Shown in pieces: positions 20,347 to 30,273 of a DNA stretch of 64,000 bases (position 1 is its first letter; every line of letters starts with the position of its first letter). The position numbers and the translations under genes are program-made. The stretch is from Rhodoferax sp. U2-2l (GTDB taxonomy: Bacteria > Pseudomonadota > Gammaproteobacteria > Burkholderiales > Burkholderiaceae_C). The notes under the pieces are model-generated. The model did not search any database, was not told the DNA's origin, and worked only from the letters and a program-made list of their open reading frames with translations. The stretch is taken from NCBI RefSeq assembly GCF_020594515.1, contig NZ_JAJCTH010000012.1, positions 87,130-151,129 of the forward strand, given 5' to 3'.

Positions 20347-21243
20347 TCAACCCAACAGAAAAGACACCACCGCGTCCACCTGGTCGTGCGCCACCAAGGT
20401 GGGCGCGTGGCCCACACCGGCAAATTCGATCAGGCGGGCTTTGGGGCCGCGCTGGGTCATGGCGTGGGCGGTGGCGGTGGCGAGCAAGTCAGAATCCGCC
20501 CCGCGCAGCAGCAGCGTTTGCGCCGTGATCTGGTCGTAGGCCTGCCACAACATGGCCTCGCCCTGCGCGGCAGACTCGGCGGTGACCGCCTTGAAGGGCT
20601 CGGCCAGGGCCGGGTCATAACGCAGCGTGAGGCGCCCCGAGCCATCGTCGGCAGGCTTGATCTGCGGGCGCGTCAGCGTCAGCCATTGTTCAGGCGTGTG
20701 CGGGCCGAAGCTGCTGGCAATGGCCCATAACGCATCGGCAGCCTCTTGTTCGGTGTCAAACATCGGCACTTTGCCCAGATATTGGCCGATGCGCTGCAAC
20801 GCCTGCCATTCAATTGCCGGGCCCACGTCATTGAGCACCAGACGGCGCACCTGGGCAAACGGCGGCAGCTCGGGCTGGCCCGCCACGGCGATGCCCATCA
20901 AGCCGCCCATGCTGGTGCCCACCCAGTCCAGCGTGCTGGGCTGCAACTGTGCCAGCAGCGCCAGCATGTCGGCCGCGTAAAACGGAATCTGGTAACCCTG
21001 CGGGTCTTTCAGCCACTCGCTCTGGCCACGACCCGCCACGTCCGGGCAGATCACCTGAAGGGCGTCACCTGCCTTGTCGCACAACGCCTGCGCCAGCGTG
21101 TCAAAGTCGCGCCCTTGGCGGGTCAGGCCGTGCACACACAGCACCACGTGGCTGCTAGCCAGGTTGCCCCAGCGCCAATAGGCCATACGGTGACCGCCCT
21201 GGGCATCGGGGCAATGGATGAATTCAAGCGTCGGATCGGACAT
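20347..21243 (-). CDS. Alpha/beta hydrolase
   Basis: 298 residues, with the oxyanion strand VVLCVHGLTRQG, the nucleophile elbow GTSMGG, a late acid region (LLLRGADSDLL) and the histidine in AGVGHAP. This is a complete serine hydrolase of the alpha/beta fold. The substrate is unknown. It lies 52 bp before relA on the same strand and is divergent from the hydroxybutyrate dehydrogenase gene, with a 101-bp shared promoter space. Confidence 0.85.
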   Translation of the reverse strand: MSDPTLEFIHCPDAQGGHRMAYWRWGNLASSHVVLCVHGLTRQGRDFDTLAQALCDKAGDALQVICPDVAGRGQSEWLKDPQGYQIPFYAADMLALLAQLQPSTLDWVGTSMGGLMGIAVAGQPELPPFAQVRRLVLNDVGPAIEWQALQRIGQYLGKVPMFDTEQEAADALWAIASSFGPHTPEQWLTLTRPQIKPADDGSGRLTLRYDPALAEPFKAVTAESAAQGEAMLWQAYDQITAQTLLLRGADSDLLATATAHAMTQRGPKARLIEFAGVGHAPTLVAHDQVDAVVSFLLG

Positions 21244-21344
21244 GGTGGAGCATCACTGGATAATGACTGCATCCTAATTCAAACCGGATCACCGCCCTAC
21301 TTTGGCGCCCCCAACCCATCTATTTTTTTGCGGAGAAGACCCCC

Positions 21345-22115
21345 ATGCTCAAAGGTAAAACAGCGCTCGTCACCGGCTCCACCAGCGGCATCGGCCTGGG
21401 CATTGCCAAGGCGCTGGCAGCGCAAGGCGCCAACATCGTGCTCAACGGTTTTGGCGATGTGGACGGCCCCACGGCGGAAGTGGCCGCGCTGGGTGTGCAG
21501 GTGGCTTACCACGGCGCGGACATGAGCAAGCCCGCCGAGATTGGCGAGATGATGGCCTTTGCAACCGAGAAGTTCGGCCGGGTCGATATCCTGGTCAACA
21601 ACGCCGGCATCCAGCACGTAGCGCGCATTGAAAACTTTGCGCCCGAGCGCTGGGACGCGATCATTGCCATCAATTTAAGCAGCGCCTTCCACGCCACCCG
21701 GCTGGCGCTGCCCGCCATGCAAGCCGCAGGCTGGGGCCGCATCATCAACCTGGCCTCGGTCCACGGCCTGGTCGCCTCGGCAGAAAAGTCGGCTTATGTG
21801 GCGGCCAAACACGGCATCGTGGGGCTAACCAAGGTCACCGCGCTGGAAAACGCCACCACCGGTGTCACCTGCAACGCCATCTGTCCCGGCTGGGTGCTGA
21901 CCCCGCTGGTGCAAAAGCAGGTGGATGCCAAGGCGGCGGCGCTGGGGGTCTCCAATGACGAGGCCACGGGTTTGCTGCTGGGCGAAAAAGAACCTTCCAA
22001 ACAGTTCACCACCCCTGAAGAACTGGGCGCGCTCGCCGTGTTTTTCTGCTCCCCCGCAGGCAACAACGTGCGCGGTGTGGCCTGGAACATGGATGGCGGC
22101 TGGGCCGCGCAGTGA
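21345..22115 (+). CDS. bdhA: D-3-hydroxybutyrate dehydrogenase
   Basis: 256 residues, a classical short-chain dehydrogenase. TGSTSGIGLGIA binds NAD, NNAG lies near residue 88, the catalytic Ser is in NLASVHGL and YxxxK is in SAYVAAKHG. The start MLKGKTALVTGSTSGIG and the C-terminal VRGVAWNMDGGWAAQ match the PHB-cycle enzyme, which interconverts 3-hydroxybutyrate and acetoacetate. This fits a PHB-storing betaproteobacterium. Confidence 0.9.
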   Translation: MLKGKTALVTGSTSGIGLGIAKALAAQGANIVLNGFGDVDGPTAEVAALGVQVAYHGADMSKPAEIGEMMAFATEKFGRVDILVNNAGIQHVARIENFAPERWDAIIAINLSSAFHATRLALPAMQAAGWGRIINLASVHGLVASAEKSAYVAAKHGIVGLTKVTALENATTGVTCNAICPGWVLTPLVQKQVDAKAAALGVSNDEATGLLLGEKEPSKQFTTPEELGALAVFFCSPAGNNVRGVAWNMDGGWAAQ

Positions 22116-22181
22116 ACCCACGGCCAGCCCATCGCGCCTCTGGATATCGCCGCTGCCCCTGATCGACGCGGGACTGGGGCG

Positions 22182-23435
22182 CTATTTTTCTTGCAGATAC
22201 TGCAACACGCCCCGCCCCGCGTGCGCGCCGCTGGCCAGGCAGGCGGTGAGCAGGTAGCCCCCTGTGGGCGCTTCCCAATCCAGCATCTCACCGGCGCAGA
22301 AGACACCGGGTAAGGCCTCCAGCATCAGTTGCGGGCTCATGGCCTCAAACGTCACACCACCGGCCGTGCTGATGGCTTCGTCCAGCGGGCGCGTGGCCTG
22401 CAGCCTGATCGGCAAGGCCTTGATGGCGCCAGCCAGTTGGGCCGGGTCGTGCAGTTGCGCTTTGGTCAGCAGTTCATACAAAATCGCCGCTTTGATTCCA
22501 TCAATGTGCAGTCGGCTTTTGAGGTGATTGGACAGTGAACGTGTGCCGCGCGGGTGCAACACTTGGGCCAGCACCCAGTCGACCGACCGGTCGGGTAGCA
22601 GATCCAACGCAAAACTCGCCTCGCCCCGGGCCAGGAGATCATCACGCAGCAGGTGTGAGGCGGCGTAGATCAGGCTGCCTTCCACGCCGGTGGCCGTGGC
22701 AACAAACTCGCCGCGCCGTTGAAAGCGCACACCGTTGGCCGATGGCAATGTGATCGCCACCGACTTGAACGGTTGCCCGGCAAAGTGGCTGGCAAAGTAT
22801 TCACTCCAGCCACCCGAGACGTCAAAACCACAGTTGGCCGGCAGCAGAGGCGCCACGGTCACGCCCTGGTCGCGCAGCCAGGGCACCCAGGCACCGTCAG
22901 AACCCAGCCGGGCCCAACTGCCACCCCCCAAGGCCAGCACCACGGCATCAGCCTGCACAACTTTGGGGCCGTCAGGGGTTTCAAAGCGCAGGCTGGTCGC
23001 GCCGTTGCCATCCGCGTTCCATCCGGTCCAGCGGTGGCGCATGAAAAATTGCACCGGTGAACCGATGGCCGGGTGACGCAACTGATGCAGCCAGGCGCGC
23101 AACAGCGGTGCGGCCTTCATGTCCACCGGAAAAACGCGCCCCGAGCTGCCCACATAGGTCTCAATGCCCAACGCGGTCGCCCAGGCGCGCACGCCGTCGG
23201 CATCCAAGGTCTTGAAGATGGCCTCCAACTCGGCGCGCCGCGGCCCGTAACGTGAGGCAAACCGGTCCGCTGGCTCGGAGTGGGTCAGGTTCAGCCCACC
23301 CTTGCCGGCCAGCAAAAACTTGCGTCCCACGCTGGGCATGGCATCCAACACACTGACGCTCACACCGGCTTGCGCCAGCACACTGGCTGCCATCAAACCA
23401 CTGGGTCCGGCACCTACCACCATCACATGCTTCAT
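22182..23435 (-). CDS. NAD(P)/FAD-dependent oxidoreductase (HI0933/TIGR03862-like flavoprotein)
   Basis: 417 residues. The N-terminal Rossmann motif [19 protein letters not shown] is followed by [19 protein letters not shown], and the C-terminal [29 protein letters not shown] is typical of the BaiN/HI0933-like flavoproteins. FAD binding is confident but the reaction is unknown. It is divergent from trxA with 76 bp between starts, so a shared redox role is possible but not shown. Confidence 0.85.
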   Translation of the reverse strand: MKHVMVVGAGPSGLMAASVLAQAGVSVSVLDAMPSVGRKFLLAGKGGLNLTHSEPADRFASRYGPRRAELEAIFKTLDADGVRAWATALGIETYVGSSGRVFPVDMKAAPLLRAWLHQLRHPAIGSPVQFFMRHRWTGWNADGNGATSLRFETPDGPKVVQADAVVLALGGGSWARLGSDGAWVPWLRDQGVTVAPLLPANCGFDVSGGWSEYFASHFAGQPFKSVAITLPSANGVRFQRRGEFVATATGVEGSLIYAASHLLRDDLLARGEASFALDLLPDRSVDWVLAQVLHPRGTRSLSNHLKSRLHIDGIKAAILYELLTKAQLHDPAQLAGAIKALPIRLQATRPLDEAISTAGGVTFEAMSPQLMLEALPGVFCAGEMLDWEAPTGGYLLTACLASGAHAGRGVLQYLQEK

Positions 23436-23511
23436 GGGTCAAATTACTTTCTCAGATGATTTCTGTCACAATTTCGGCATTCTTTACTCTACATATTCAA
23501 CAGGAAAAAAC

Positions 23512-23844
23512 ATGGCCAGTGAACTGATCAAACATGTGTCCGATGCGTCTTTTGAAGGCGATGTCCTTCAATCGAGCATCCCGGTGCTGGTGGACTACTG
23601 GGCAGAATGGTGTGGTCCCTGCAAAATGATTGCGCCGATTCTGGACGAAGTATCGGTGGCTTATGAAGGCAAAGTGCAGATCGCCAAAATGAATGTCGAC
23701 GAGAACCGCGACATTCCTGCCAAGTTTGGCATCCGTGGCATTCCCACCCTGATGATGTTCAAGAACGGCCAATTGGCCGCTACCAAGGTGGGTGCCATGA
23801 GCAAGTCACAACTCACCGCCTTCATCGACCAACACTTGGCTTGA
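23512..23844 (+). CDS. trxA: Thioredoxin
   Basis: 110 residues from ATG 23512, preceded by CAGGAA; the frame is open upstream but lacks thioredoxin sequence. The active site is WCGPC (33-37), with the cis-proline in [11 protein letters not shown]. It is a cytoplasmic dithiol reductant for ribonucleotide reductase and other targets. A terminator and rho follow, a common betaproteobacterial order. Confidence 0.95.
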   Translation: MASELIKHVSDASFEGDVLQSSIPVLVDYWAEWCGPCKMIAPILDEVSVAYEGKVQIAKMNVDENRDIPAKFGIRGIPTLMMFKNGQLAATKVGAMSKSQLTAFIDQHLA

Positions 23845-23877
23845 TTTTGACAGCCGGGCCTCATCAGCCTACGCCTC

Positions 23878-23902
23878 CCCGGTGCGTCAACCCGGGTTTT
23901 TT
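23878..23902 (+). terminator. Terminator between trxA and rho
   Basis: CCCGG (23878-23882) pairs with CCGGG (23892-23896) and is followed by six T residues (23897-23902). It separates trxA from rho, whose leader covers the remaining 140 bp. Confidence 0.55.
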
Positions 23903-24042
23903 CCTGTCATAATTCACCCGCTTGCCAGCCCCCATCAAGGGCATGACAAGGTCTCCGGCAGAGGCTCATGCGACTTGAACACACCAAGTCCAGCCGCCAA
24001 CCCTCCCCCGTTTAGCACCTCCCCCTTTCACAGCGTCATTCC

Positions 24043-25305
24043 ATGCATTTAAACGAACTCAAGGCACTGCACGTGTCAGAAGTCCTCAAGCAAGCTGAAG
24101 ATCTTGAGATTGAAAACACCGGGCGCATGCGCAAACAGGAGCTGATGTTTGCCATCATCAAGAAACGCGCCCGCGCCGGGGAACAGATTTTTGCCGACGG
24201 TGTGCTTGAAATTTTGCCCGACGGCTTTGGCTTTTTGCGCAGTCCCGACACCAGCTACACCGCCAGCACCGACGACATCTACATCAGCCCAAGCCAGGTG
24301 CGCCGCTTCAACCTGCACACGGGTGACATGATTGAAGGTGAAGTGCGCACGCCCAAAGATGGCGAGCGTTACTTTGCCCTGAACAAGCTGGAAAAGGTCA
24401 ACGGCGGTGGCCCCGAAGAAAACAAACACAAGGTGATGTTCGAGAACCTGACGCCACTGTTCCCCAAGGAACAGATGCGGCTTGAGCGCGATATCAAGAG
24501 CGACGAAAACATCACCGGGCGCGTGATCGACATCATTGCGCCCATTGGCAAAGGCCAGCGTGCCCTGATCGTGGCGCAGCCCAAGAGCGGTAAAACGGTG
24601 ATGATGCAGCACATTGCCCACGCTATCTCCACCAACTATCCCGACAGCTACCTGATGGTGCTGCTGATCGACGAGCGGCCTGAAGAAGTGACCGAAATGC
24701 AGCGCACCGTCAAAGGTGAGGTGATTGCCTCCACCTTTGACGAGCCCGCTGCGCGCCACGTGCATGTGGCGGAGATGGTGATCGAACGCGCCAAGCGTCT
24801 GGTCGAGTTGAAAAAAGACGTGGTGATTCTGCTGGACTCCATCACCCGCCTGGCCCGTGCCTACAACAACGTGGTGCCATCCTCCGGCAAGGTGCTGACC
24901 GGTGGTGTCGATTCCAACGCCCTGCAGCGGCCCAAGCGCTTCCTGGGTGCGGCGCGCAATGTGGAAGAAGGCGGCTCGCTGACCATCATTGCGACCGCGC
25001 TGGTGGATACCGGCAGCCGCATGGACGAAGTGATTTTTGAAGAGTTCAAGGGCACCGGCAACTCGGAAATCCACCTGGACCGCCGTTTGTACGAAAAACG
25101 CGTGTTCCCCTCCATCCAGCTCAACCGCAGCGGCACCCGCCGCGAAGAACTGCTGTTGCAACCCGAAATTCTGCAAAAAACCCGCATCCTGCGCCAGTTC
25201 CTGTACAACATGGACGAGGTCGAGTCGATGGAAATGGTCTTGAAGCAAATGAAGGCCACCAAGAACAACAGCGAGTTCTTCGACATGATGCGTCGGGGTG
25301 GTTGA
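24043..25305 (+). CDS. rho: Transcription termination factor Rho
   Basis: 420 residues. The N-terminal RNA-binding domain contains [20 protein letters not shown]. The ATPase has Walker A in [13 protein letters not shown], the Walker B segment [16 protein letters not shown], and the C-terminal [19 protein letters not shown] typical of Rho. It is a hexameric RNA translocase that ends transcription. The long untranslated leader (23903-24042) may allow Rho autoregulation, known in other bacteria but not demonstrated here. Confidence 0.97.
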   Translation: MHLNELKALHVSEVLKQAEDLEIENTGRMRKQELMFAIIKKRARAGEQIFADGVLEILPDGFGFLRSPDTSYTASTDDIYISPSQVRRFNLHTGDMIEGEVRTPKDGERYFALNKLEKVNGGGPEENKHKVMFENLTPLFPKEQMRLERDIKSDENITGRVIDIIAPIGKGQRALIVAQPKSGKTVMMQHIAHAISTNYPDSYLMVLLIDERPEEVTEMQRTVKGEVIASTFDEPAARHVHVAEMVIERAKRLVELKKDVVILLDSITRLARAYNNVVPSSGKVLTGGVDSNALQRPKRFLGAARNVEEGGSLTIIATALVDTGSRMDEVIFEEFKGTGNSEIHLDRRLYEKRVFPSIQLNRSGTRREELLLQPEILQKTRILRQFLYNMDEVESMEMVLKQMKATKNNSEFFDMMRRGG

Positions 25306-25319
25306 TCATTTGGCTGGTT

Positions 25320-25382
25320 TATAATCCAAGGCTTTTCGCGATAAGTACGAGCGGCTTTGAATTGCACATCGGGTTTGTGCAA
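25320..25382 (+). promoter_or_regulatory. Candidate promoter and hairpin leader of the L31 gene
   Basis: A TATAAT hexamer at 25320-25325 lies 93 bp before the rpmE2 start; no convincing -35 is seen. The transcribed leader holds TTGCACA (25362-25368) and TGTGCAA (25376-25382), a perfect 7-bp stem with a 7-nt loop. This could be an autoregulatory site for L31 or simply a leader structure. Confidence 0.4.
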
Positions 25383-25417
25383 GGGCTGACGCGGCTAACG
25401 CAACTGATGGAGAACTC

Positions 25418-25675
25418 ATGAAAAAAGGCATTCACCCCAATTACCGCGAAGTTTGCTTCCAGGACATGTCCAATGGTTTCAAATTCGTCACTCGCTCTTG
25501 CGCCAGCGCCAAAGAGATGATCACCATGGAAGACGGCCGCGAGCTGCCGTTGTACAAGCTGGACACCACCAGCGAGTCGCACCCCTTCTACACCGGCACA
25601 CAAAAATCCGTGGACAACATGGGTGGCCGTGTTGAGCGCTTCCGCAACCGCTTCGGCAAAACTGCTGCCAAGTAA
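25418..25675 (+). CDS. rpmE2: 50S ribosomal protein L31, type B
   Basis: 85 residues starting [20 protein letters not shown]. It lacks the CxxC zinc-binding cysteines of type A L31 and has the longer C-terminal part [22 protein letters not shown], so it is the zinc-independent type B form. It follows rho by 112 bp and ends at a strong terminator. Confidence 0.95.
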   Translation: MKKGIHPNYREVCFQDMSNGFKFVTRSCASAKEMITMEDGRELPLYKLDTTSESHPFYTGTQKSVDNMGGRVERFRNRFGKTAAK

Positions 25676-25695
25676 GCACACATTTGCGCTCTGCC

Positions 25696-25728
25696 AAAGG
25701 CAGCCGGGTCATTCCGAGCTGCCTTTTT
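25696..25728 (+). terminator. Rho-independent terminator after rpmE2
   Basis: AAAGGCAGC (25696-25704) pairs with GCTGCCTTT (25718-25726), followed by a T-rich run. It starts 20 bp after the L31 stop codon. Confidence 0.8.
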
Positions 25729-25769
25729 CTTTGCACATTCACCCCCGAAACCCTTCTTCCCCTGTTGTT

Positions 25770-27476
25770 GTGAATCAACCCACCCCAGCCATCGTTGCGC
25801 AGGACGCTGTTCGGCGTTTGCCGCGGCTGGCGTTATGGCTGTTTTGCCTGGCCTATGTGTTGCCCGGTTTTCTGGGACGTGGCCCCTGGAAGCGCGAGGA
25901 CATCACCACCCTGGGTTACATGCTGGAGTTGGCCCGGGGCAACTCCGACTGGTGGCAACCCACCTTGGGTGGCCGTGGCCCGGAAGTGGATGCCTTGTTG
26001 CCCTATTGGCTGGGTGCCTGGGCCATACAGCTGGCCCCTGACTGGCTGAGCGCCGACTGGGCGGCGCGGCTCCCCTTCATGGGCATGCTGATCATCACGC
26101 TGATTGCCACCTGGTACGGCGTGTATTACCTGGCACGCAGCCCGCTGGCGCAACCGGTGGCGTTTGCCTTTGGCGGTGAAGCGCAACCCACCGACTACGC
26201 CCGTGCCGTCGCCGATGGCGGCTTGCTGGCTTTCATTGCCTGTCTGGGGCTCGCACAGCTGGCCCATGAAACCACCCCGGCGCTGGCCCAGCTGTGTTTT
26301 GTCTCGCTGCTTTTTTACGCCACCGCCTCCCTGCCCTACCGGACTCTCACACCCGGTCTGGCTGCCGTGGCCGGTTTGCTGGGGCTGACGCTCTCTGGCG
26401 CACCCAGCATGGCATTGGCACTGGGCCTGGGATCGGCGGCGATTTATCTGCTGGAACCAGGCTCGGCATCTGAAGAACGGCCGCGCCAGAAACTGCGGGC
26501 TGCGGGGGTGCTGGGGATCACGCTGCTGGGTGCCTTGTTGGCCTCGCTGCTGGGTTTATGGCAATGGCGCATTCATCTGCCGCAGGCCAACTGGGCCGAA
26601 TGGCAAAGCCTGGGGCGCCTGTTTTTATGGTTCCTTTGGCCGGCCTGGCCACTGGCCATCTGGACGCTGTGGCGCTGGCGGCGCCAACTGTTAGGGGCAC
26701 GCCTGAGCAGTCGTCACCTGTGGTTGCCGCTGTGGTTTGTGCTGGTGGCGGGTGTGGCCACCCTCACCACCAGTTCTTCGCAGCGCTCCTTGCTGCTGGC
26801 CCTGCCCATGCTGGCCACACTGGCAGCCTTTGCCTTGCCAACGCTGGGCCGCAGTGTGGCTTCGCTGATTGACTGGTTCACGCTGATCTTTTTCAGCGGT
26901 TGCGCCTTGATCATCTGGGTGGTGTGGATTTCCATGCAAACCGGTTTTCCTGCACAGCCGGCGGCCAACGTGGCGCGACTGGCCCCGGGTTTTGTTCACA
27001 GCTTTTCTTTTGTGCCGTTTGTCATCGCGTTGGCCGCCAGCCTGACCTGGGCCTGGCTGGTGACGTGGCGTGCCGGTCGACACCGCGCCGCGCTCTGGAA
27101 AAGTGTGGTGCTGCCGGCGGGCGGTGCGGCCCTGTGCTGGCTGCTGCTGATGACCTTGTGGTTGCCGCTGCTCGACTTTGCACGCAGTTACCGCCCGCTG
27201 GTGCAGCAAGCCGCGATCGTTTTGCCAGCCCATCCGAGTTGTGTGTCCACCTTGGGCTTGAGCCGCAGCCAGACGGCTGCGTTCACGCTGCACAGCGATT
27301 TACCGTTGAAACCCTCAGAATCCGGCGCCAACTGCCCGTGGCTGATTGCTGACGGCGAAGACCCACGCACCACCGCAGGCTTTGTACCCGGCAAGCCCTG
27401 GCTGTTGCGCGCCACCATCCGGCACCCGGCCGACCGCAACGAAAAAGTCTTTATTTTTGAGCGTCAAGCGCGCTAA
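25770..27476 (+). CDS. Multi-pass membrane glycosyltransferase-like protein (ArnT/PMT-like)
   Basis: 568 residues from GTG 25770, which is only 42 bp after the L31 terminator. About ten to twelve hydrophobic segments are followed by a short extracytoplasmic C-terminal domain (HPSCVSTLGLSRSQTAAF). The N-terminal PGFLGRGPWKREDITTLGYMLELARG resembles the acidic loop where GT-C enzymes hold lipid-linked sugar. It may transfer a sugar to lipid or protein in the periplasm. The acceptor is unknown. Its stop codon overlaps the phoR stop codon on the other strand. Confidence 0.65.
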   Translation: MNQPTPAIVAQDAVRRLPRLALWLFCLAYVLPGFLGRGPWKREDITTLGYMLELARGNSDWWQPTLGGRGPEVDALLPYWLGAWAIQLAPDWLSADWAARLPFMGMLIITLIATWYGVYYLARSPLAQPVAFAFGGEAQPTDYARAVADGGLLAFIACLGLAQLAHETTPALAQLCFVSLLFYATASLPYRTLTPGLAAVAGLLGLTLSGAPSMALALGLGSAAIYLLEPGSASEERPRQKLRAAGVLGITLLGALLASLLGLWQWRIHLPQANWAEWQSLGRLFLWFLWPAWPLAIWTLWRWRRQLLGARLSSRHLWLPLWFVLVAGVATLTTSSSQRSLLLALPMLATLAAFALPTLGRSVASLIDWFTLIFFSGCALIIWVVWISMQTGFPAQPAANVARLAPGFVHSFSFVPFVIALAASLTWAWLVTWRAGRHRAALWKSVVLPAGGAALCWLLLMTLWLPLLDFARSYRPLVQQAAIVLPAHPSCVSTLGLSRSQTAAFTLHSDLPLKPSESGANCPWLIADGEDPRTTAGFVPGKPWLLRATIRHPADRNEKVFIFERQAR

Positions 27477-28813
27477 GAGGCTTCACGCAGCCGCACCGCC
27501 GGGAAGGTGATGCGAAAACTCGCGCCTTGCCCTGGTTGGCTCTCGATCACCAACGTGGCGCCATGGCGCTGCGCCACATGTTTGACAATCGCCAAGCCCA
27601 GCCCGGTCCCGCCCGTTTCACGCGAGCGGCTGCGATCGATCCGGTAGAAACGCTCGGTGAGCCGGGGAATGTGCTCGGGCGCAATGCCCGGCCCGGTGTC
27701 CACAACTTCAAACACGGCCTGCCCATCTGGCAAGCGGACAAAACTGACACCAATGTGGCCCCCAGGGGGGGTGTAACGGATGGCATTGCTCACCAGGTTC
27801 CCCATGGCACTGTGCAGCTCTGTGACCACACCGGCGATTTCGCCGTGGAACTGGCAGTCAAACGTCAACTGATGCAACGACGCCCCGTCCGTGTTGATGA
27901 CCTGCGTCAGGGCACGGGCGTCCTGTGCCAACTGCTGCATCAGGGTCGGCACCGAACTCCAGGCATCCACACCCGGCGTCGGGCTGCCCTCCAGTTTGGA
28001 CAACATCAACAAGTCGTTCACCAGGCTTTGCATGCGCTGCGCCTGCTGCGCCATCAGGGTCAGGTAACTCTCGCGCTCGTCGGCGTCAAGATCCAGGGTT
28101 TGCAGCGTTTCGACAAACCCCGCCAGCACCGTCAGCGGTGTACGAATTTCGTGCGACACATTGGCCACGAAATCGCGCCGCATGGCCTCGGCCTGTTCGA
28201 CCGCCGTCACGTCCCGCGACAACAGCAACATCCGGCCTCCGCCGTAGGGATAAAGCTGGACCGACAGGCGCAGCGGGCGCGTGGGCGTGCTGTCGCGTCC
28301 CGCCATCAACAGTTCCCGATCAAAGCTCCGGATGCTGAGGTAGGCGGTAAAGCCGGGGTCGCGCACCAGGTTGAGGATGATCTGCTGCAGGTCGCGCCTG
28401 GGATCCAGGCCAAAGTGCGCTGCGGCCATTTGGTTACACCACTCAATCCGGTTTTTGTCATCCAGCAAAAGCACCCCGTTGGGGGAGGCTTGCATCGCCG
28501 ATAAAAAATCGTGCAGACGGGTGTTGCCGTCCTGAATGGTCCGGTCCTTGTCGCGCAACAAACGCTGGGCCCGCTCCAGGATTTCGCCCCAGACGCCCGA
28601 CTTCAAGGGCAGCTCCGCTGGCCGGTCCGGCGTCAACCAGCCCAGCACCCGGCTGGCGCGCATCGCATCCAGCGCCAACCAGAGCACACTGCCCAACAGC
28701 GCGCCGACGGCCGCTACCAGATAAGGGTCATGCCCAGCCACACCAAACCAGAAACCCAGCGCAGCCCCCAGCAGCTGGACACCGAAAAACACGAGGATTC
28801 GCAACAGCATCAA
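27473..28813 (-). CDS. phoR: Phosphate regulon sensor histidine kinase
   Basis: 446 residues. Two N-terminal membrane segments (about 4-26 and 29-49) have almost no periplasmic loop, then a PAS-like domain (about 100-200), HisKA with NVSHEIRTPLTVL (phosphorylated His near 221) and an HATPase with NLVSNAIRYTPPGG, DTGPGIAPEH and GGTGLGLAIVKH. The absence of a large sensory loop fits PhoR, which reads phosphate status through PstB and PhoU. It lies 20 bp after phoB. Confidence 0.95.
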   Translation of the reverse strand: MMLLRILVFFGVQLLGAALGFWFGVAGHDPYLVAAVGALLGSVLWLALDAMRASRVLGWLTPDRPAELPLKSGVWGEILERAQRLLRDKDRTIQDGNTRLHDFLSAMQASPNGVLLLDDKNRIEWCNQMAAAHFGLDPRRDLQQIILNLVRDPGFTAYLSIRSFDRELLMAGRDSTPTRPLRLSVQLYPYGGGRMLLLSRDVTAVEQAEAMRRDFVANVSHEIRTPLTVLAGFVETLQTLDLDADERESYLTLMAQQAQRMQSLVNDLLMLSKLEGSPTPGVDAWSSVPTLMQQLAQDARALTQVINTDGASLHQLTFDCQFHGEIAGVVTELHSAMGNLVSNAIRYTPPGGHIGVSFVRLPDGQAVFEVVDTGPGIAPEHIPRLTERFYRIDRSRSRETGGTGLGLAIVKHVAQRHGATLVIESQPGQGASFRITFPAVRLREAS

Positions 28814-28833
28814 CGGCGATCGTGTACCGGGTG

Positions 28834-29556
28834 CTAGGCCGCTGCTGACACGACGGGCGCGGCCATACCTTGCGTGGTGATGCGGTAGCCCGCACCACGC
28901 ACCGTTTCGATCATGGCAGCAGCGTGTTCACCCAGCGCTTCGCGCAGACGTTTCACATGCACATCCACAGTGCGCTCTTCAATGAACACGTGGTCACCCC
29001 AGACCTGGTCCAGCAGCTGCGAGCGGCTGTGCACACGCTCGGCGTGGGTCATCAGGTAATGCAGCAGCTTGAACTCGGTCGGGCCCAGCTTCACCGGCTG
29101 GTCGTCAAAGCTCACCCGGTAGGTGGCGGCATCCAGGCTGAGCCGACCCATGGTCACCACCGTGGCCTCTTGTTCGGGGGCACGGCGACGCAGCACCGCG
29201 CGAATGCGGGCCAGCATTTCCTTGGTTGAAAACGGCTTGGTGATGTAGTCATCGGCACCGGCATCCAGACCCGCCACGCGGTCAGGCTCGTCGCCTCGCG
29301 CGGTCAGCATGATGATGGGAACCTCTTTGGTCCGCGGATGGTTGCGCCAGCGTTTGGCCAGGGTCAAGCCGGAGTCACCCGGCAGCATCCAGTCCAGCAG
29401 GATCACATCAGGCACCATGGCGTCGAGCTCGACCTGGGCGGTGGCACCGTCCATGGCCCACACCGGCCGAAAACCGCTGTGACGCAAATTCACCGAAATC
29501 AGCTCCGCAATCGCGGGCTCATCCTCGACGATGAGCACGGCAGGCACACGTCTCAT
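28834..29556 (-). CDS. phoB: Phosphate regulon response regulator
   Basis: 240 residues. The receiver domain has EDE near residue 11, phospho-acceptor D55 in ILLDWMLPG and the conserved K in ITKPF. The winged-helix domain ends with the OmpR/PhoB motif SQLLDQVWGDHVFIEERTVDVHVKRLREALG. It binds the direct repeats described below. The start overlaps the phoU stop by 4 bp. Confidence 0.97.
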   Translation of the reverse strand: MRRVPAVLIVEDEPAIAELISVNLRHSGFRPVWAMDGATAQVELDAMVPDVILLDWMLPGDSGLTLAKRWRNHPRTKEVPIIMLTARGDEPDRVAGLDAGADDYITKPFSTKEMLARIRAVLRRRAPEQEATVVTMGRLSLDAATYRVSFDDQPVKLGPTEFKLLHYLMTHAERVHSRSQLLDQVWGDHVFIEERTVDVHVKRLREALGEHAAAMIETVRGAGYRITTQGMAAPVVSAAA

Positions 29557-30254
29557 CTCACCACCAGCTCAATCTCGTCCATGGCGGCGTGGCGAACGTC
29601 GGCCCCCTTGACGATGTAGATGATCAGCTCGGCGATGTTCTTGGCATGGTCGCCAATGCGCTCAATCGCCTTGGCCAGGAACAGCAGGTCCAGGCTGGGC
29701 GAGATCATGCGCGGGTCTTCCATCATGTAGGTGATGAGTTTGCGCACAAAACCATCGAACTCCTGGTCAATCAGGTCATCTTCTTTCAGGATGGCCAGGG
29801 CCGCGGTGGTGTCCAAGCGCGCGAACGCGTCCAGCGATTTCCGCAACTGACCCGAGGCCAGGTCGGAGGCGACCCGCAGCTCCAAGGACGGCAGGGACCG
29901 CGGTGCCCCGCTGCTGATGATGGACAGCACCATGCGGGCGATTTTTTCGGCTTCATCGCCGACCCGTTCCAGATTGGCGGTGGCCTTGGAGATGGCAATC
30001 AGCAACCGCAGATCGCGCGCGGTCGGCTGGCGCCGGGCGATGATGCTGGAGAGTTCGCGGTCAATTTCCACTTCCATGGCATTGACCTTGGCCTCGGCCG
30101 CGATCACCTGCTGGGCCACCTCGACACTGAACTGTGACAGGGCGTAAATGGCCTGGCGGATTTGCGACTCCACCAAACCGCCCAGCTCCATCACACGCGA
30201 AGAAACCGCACCGAGTTCGCTGTCGAATTGGGACGATAAGTGTTTTTCAGTCAT
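29553..30254 (-). CDS. phoU: Phosphate-specific transport accessory protein PhoU
   Basis: 233 residues, all helical, with two repeats bearing the family metal-binding segments (INRELS-like EIDRELSSIIARRQPTARDLRLL and RIGDHAKNIAELIIYIVKG). It relays PstSCAB status to PhoR and limits phosphate uptake. It lies between pstB (19 bp) and phoB (4-bp overlap). Confidence 0.95.
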   Translation of the reverse strand: MTEKHLSSQFDSELGAVSSRVMELGGLVESQIRQAIYALSQFSVEVAQQVIAAEAKVNAMEVEIDRELSSIIARRQPTARDLRLLIAISKATANLERVGDEAEKIARMVLSIISSGAPRSLPSLELRVASDLASGQLRKSLDAFARLDTTAALAILKEDDLIDQEFDGFVRKLITYMMEDPRMISPSLDLLFLAKAIERIGDHAKNIAELIIYIVKGADVRHAAMDEIELVVR

Positions 30255-30273
30255 GGGGTTACCTCAAAAAAGA

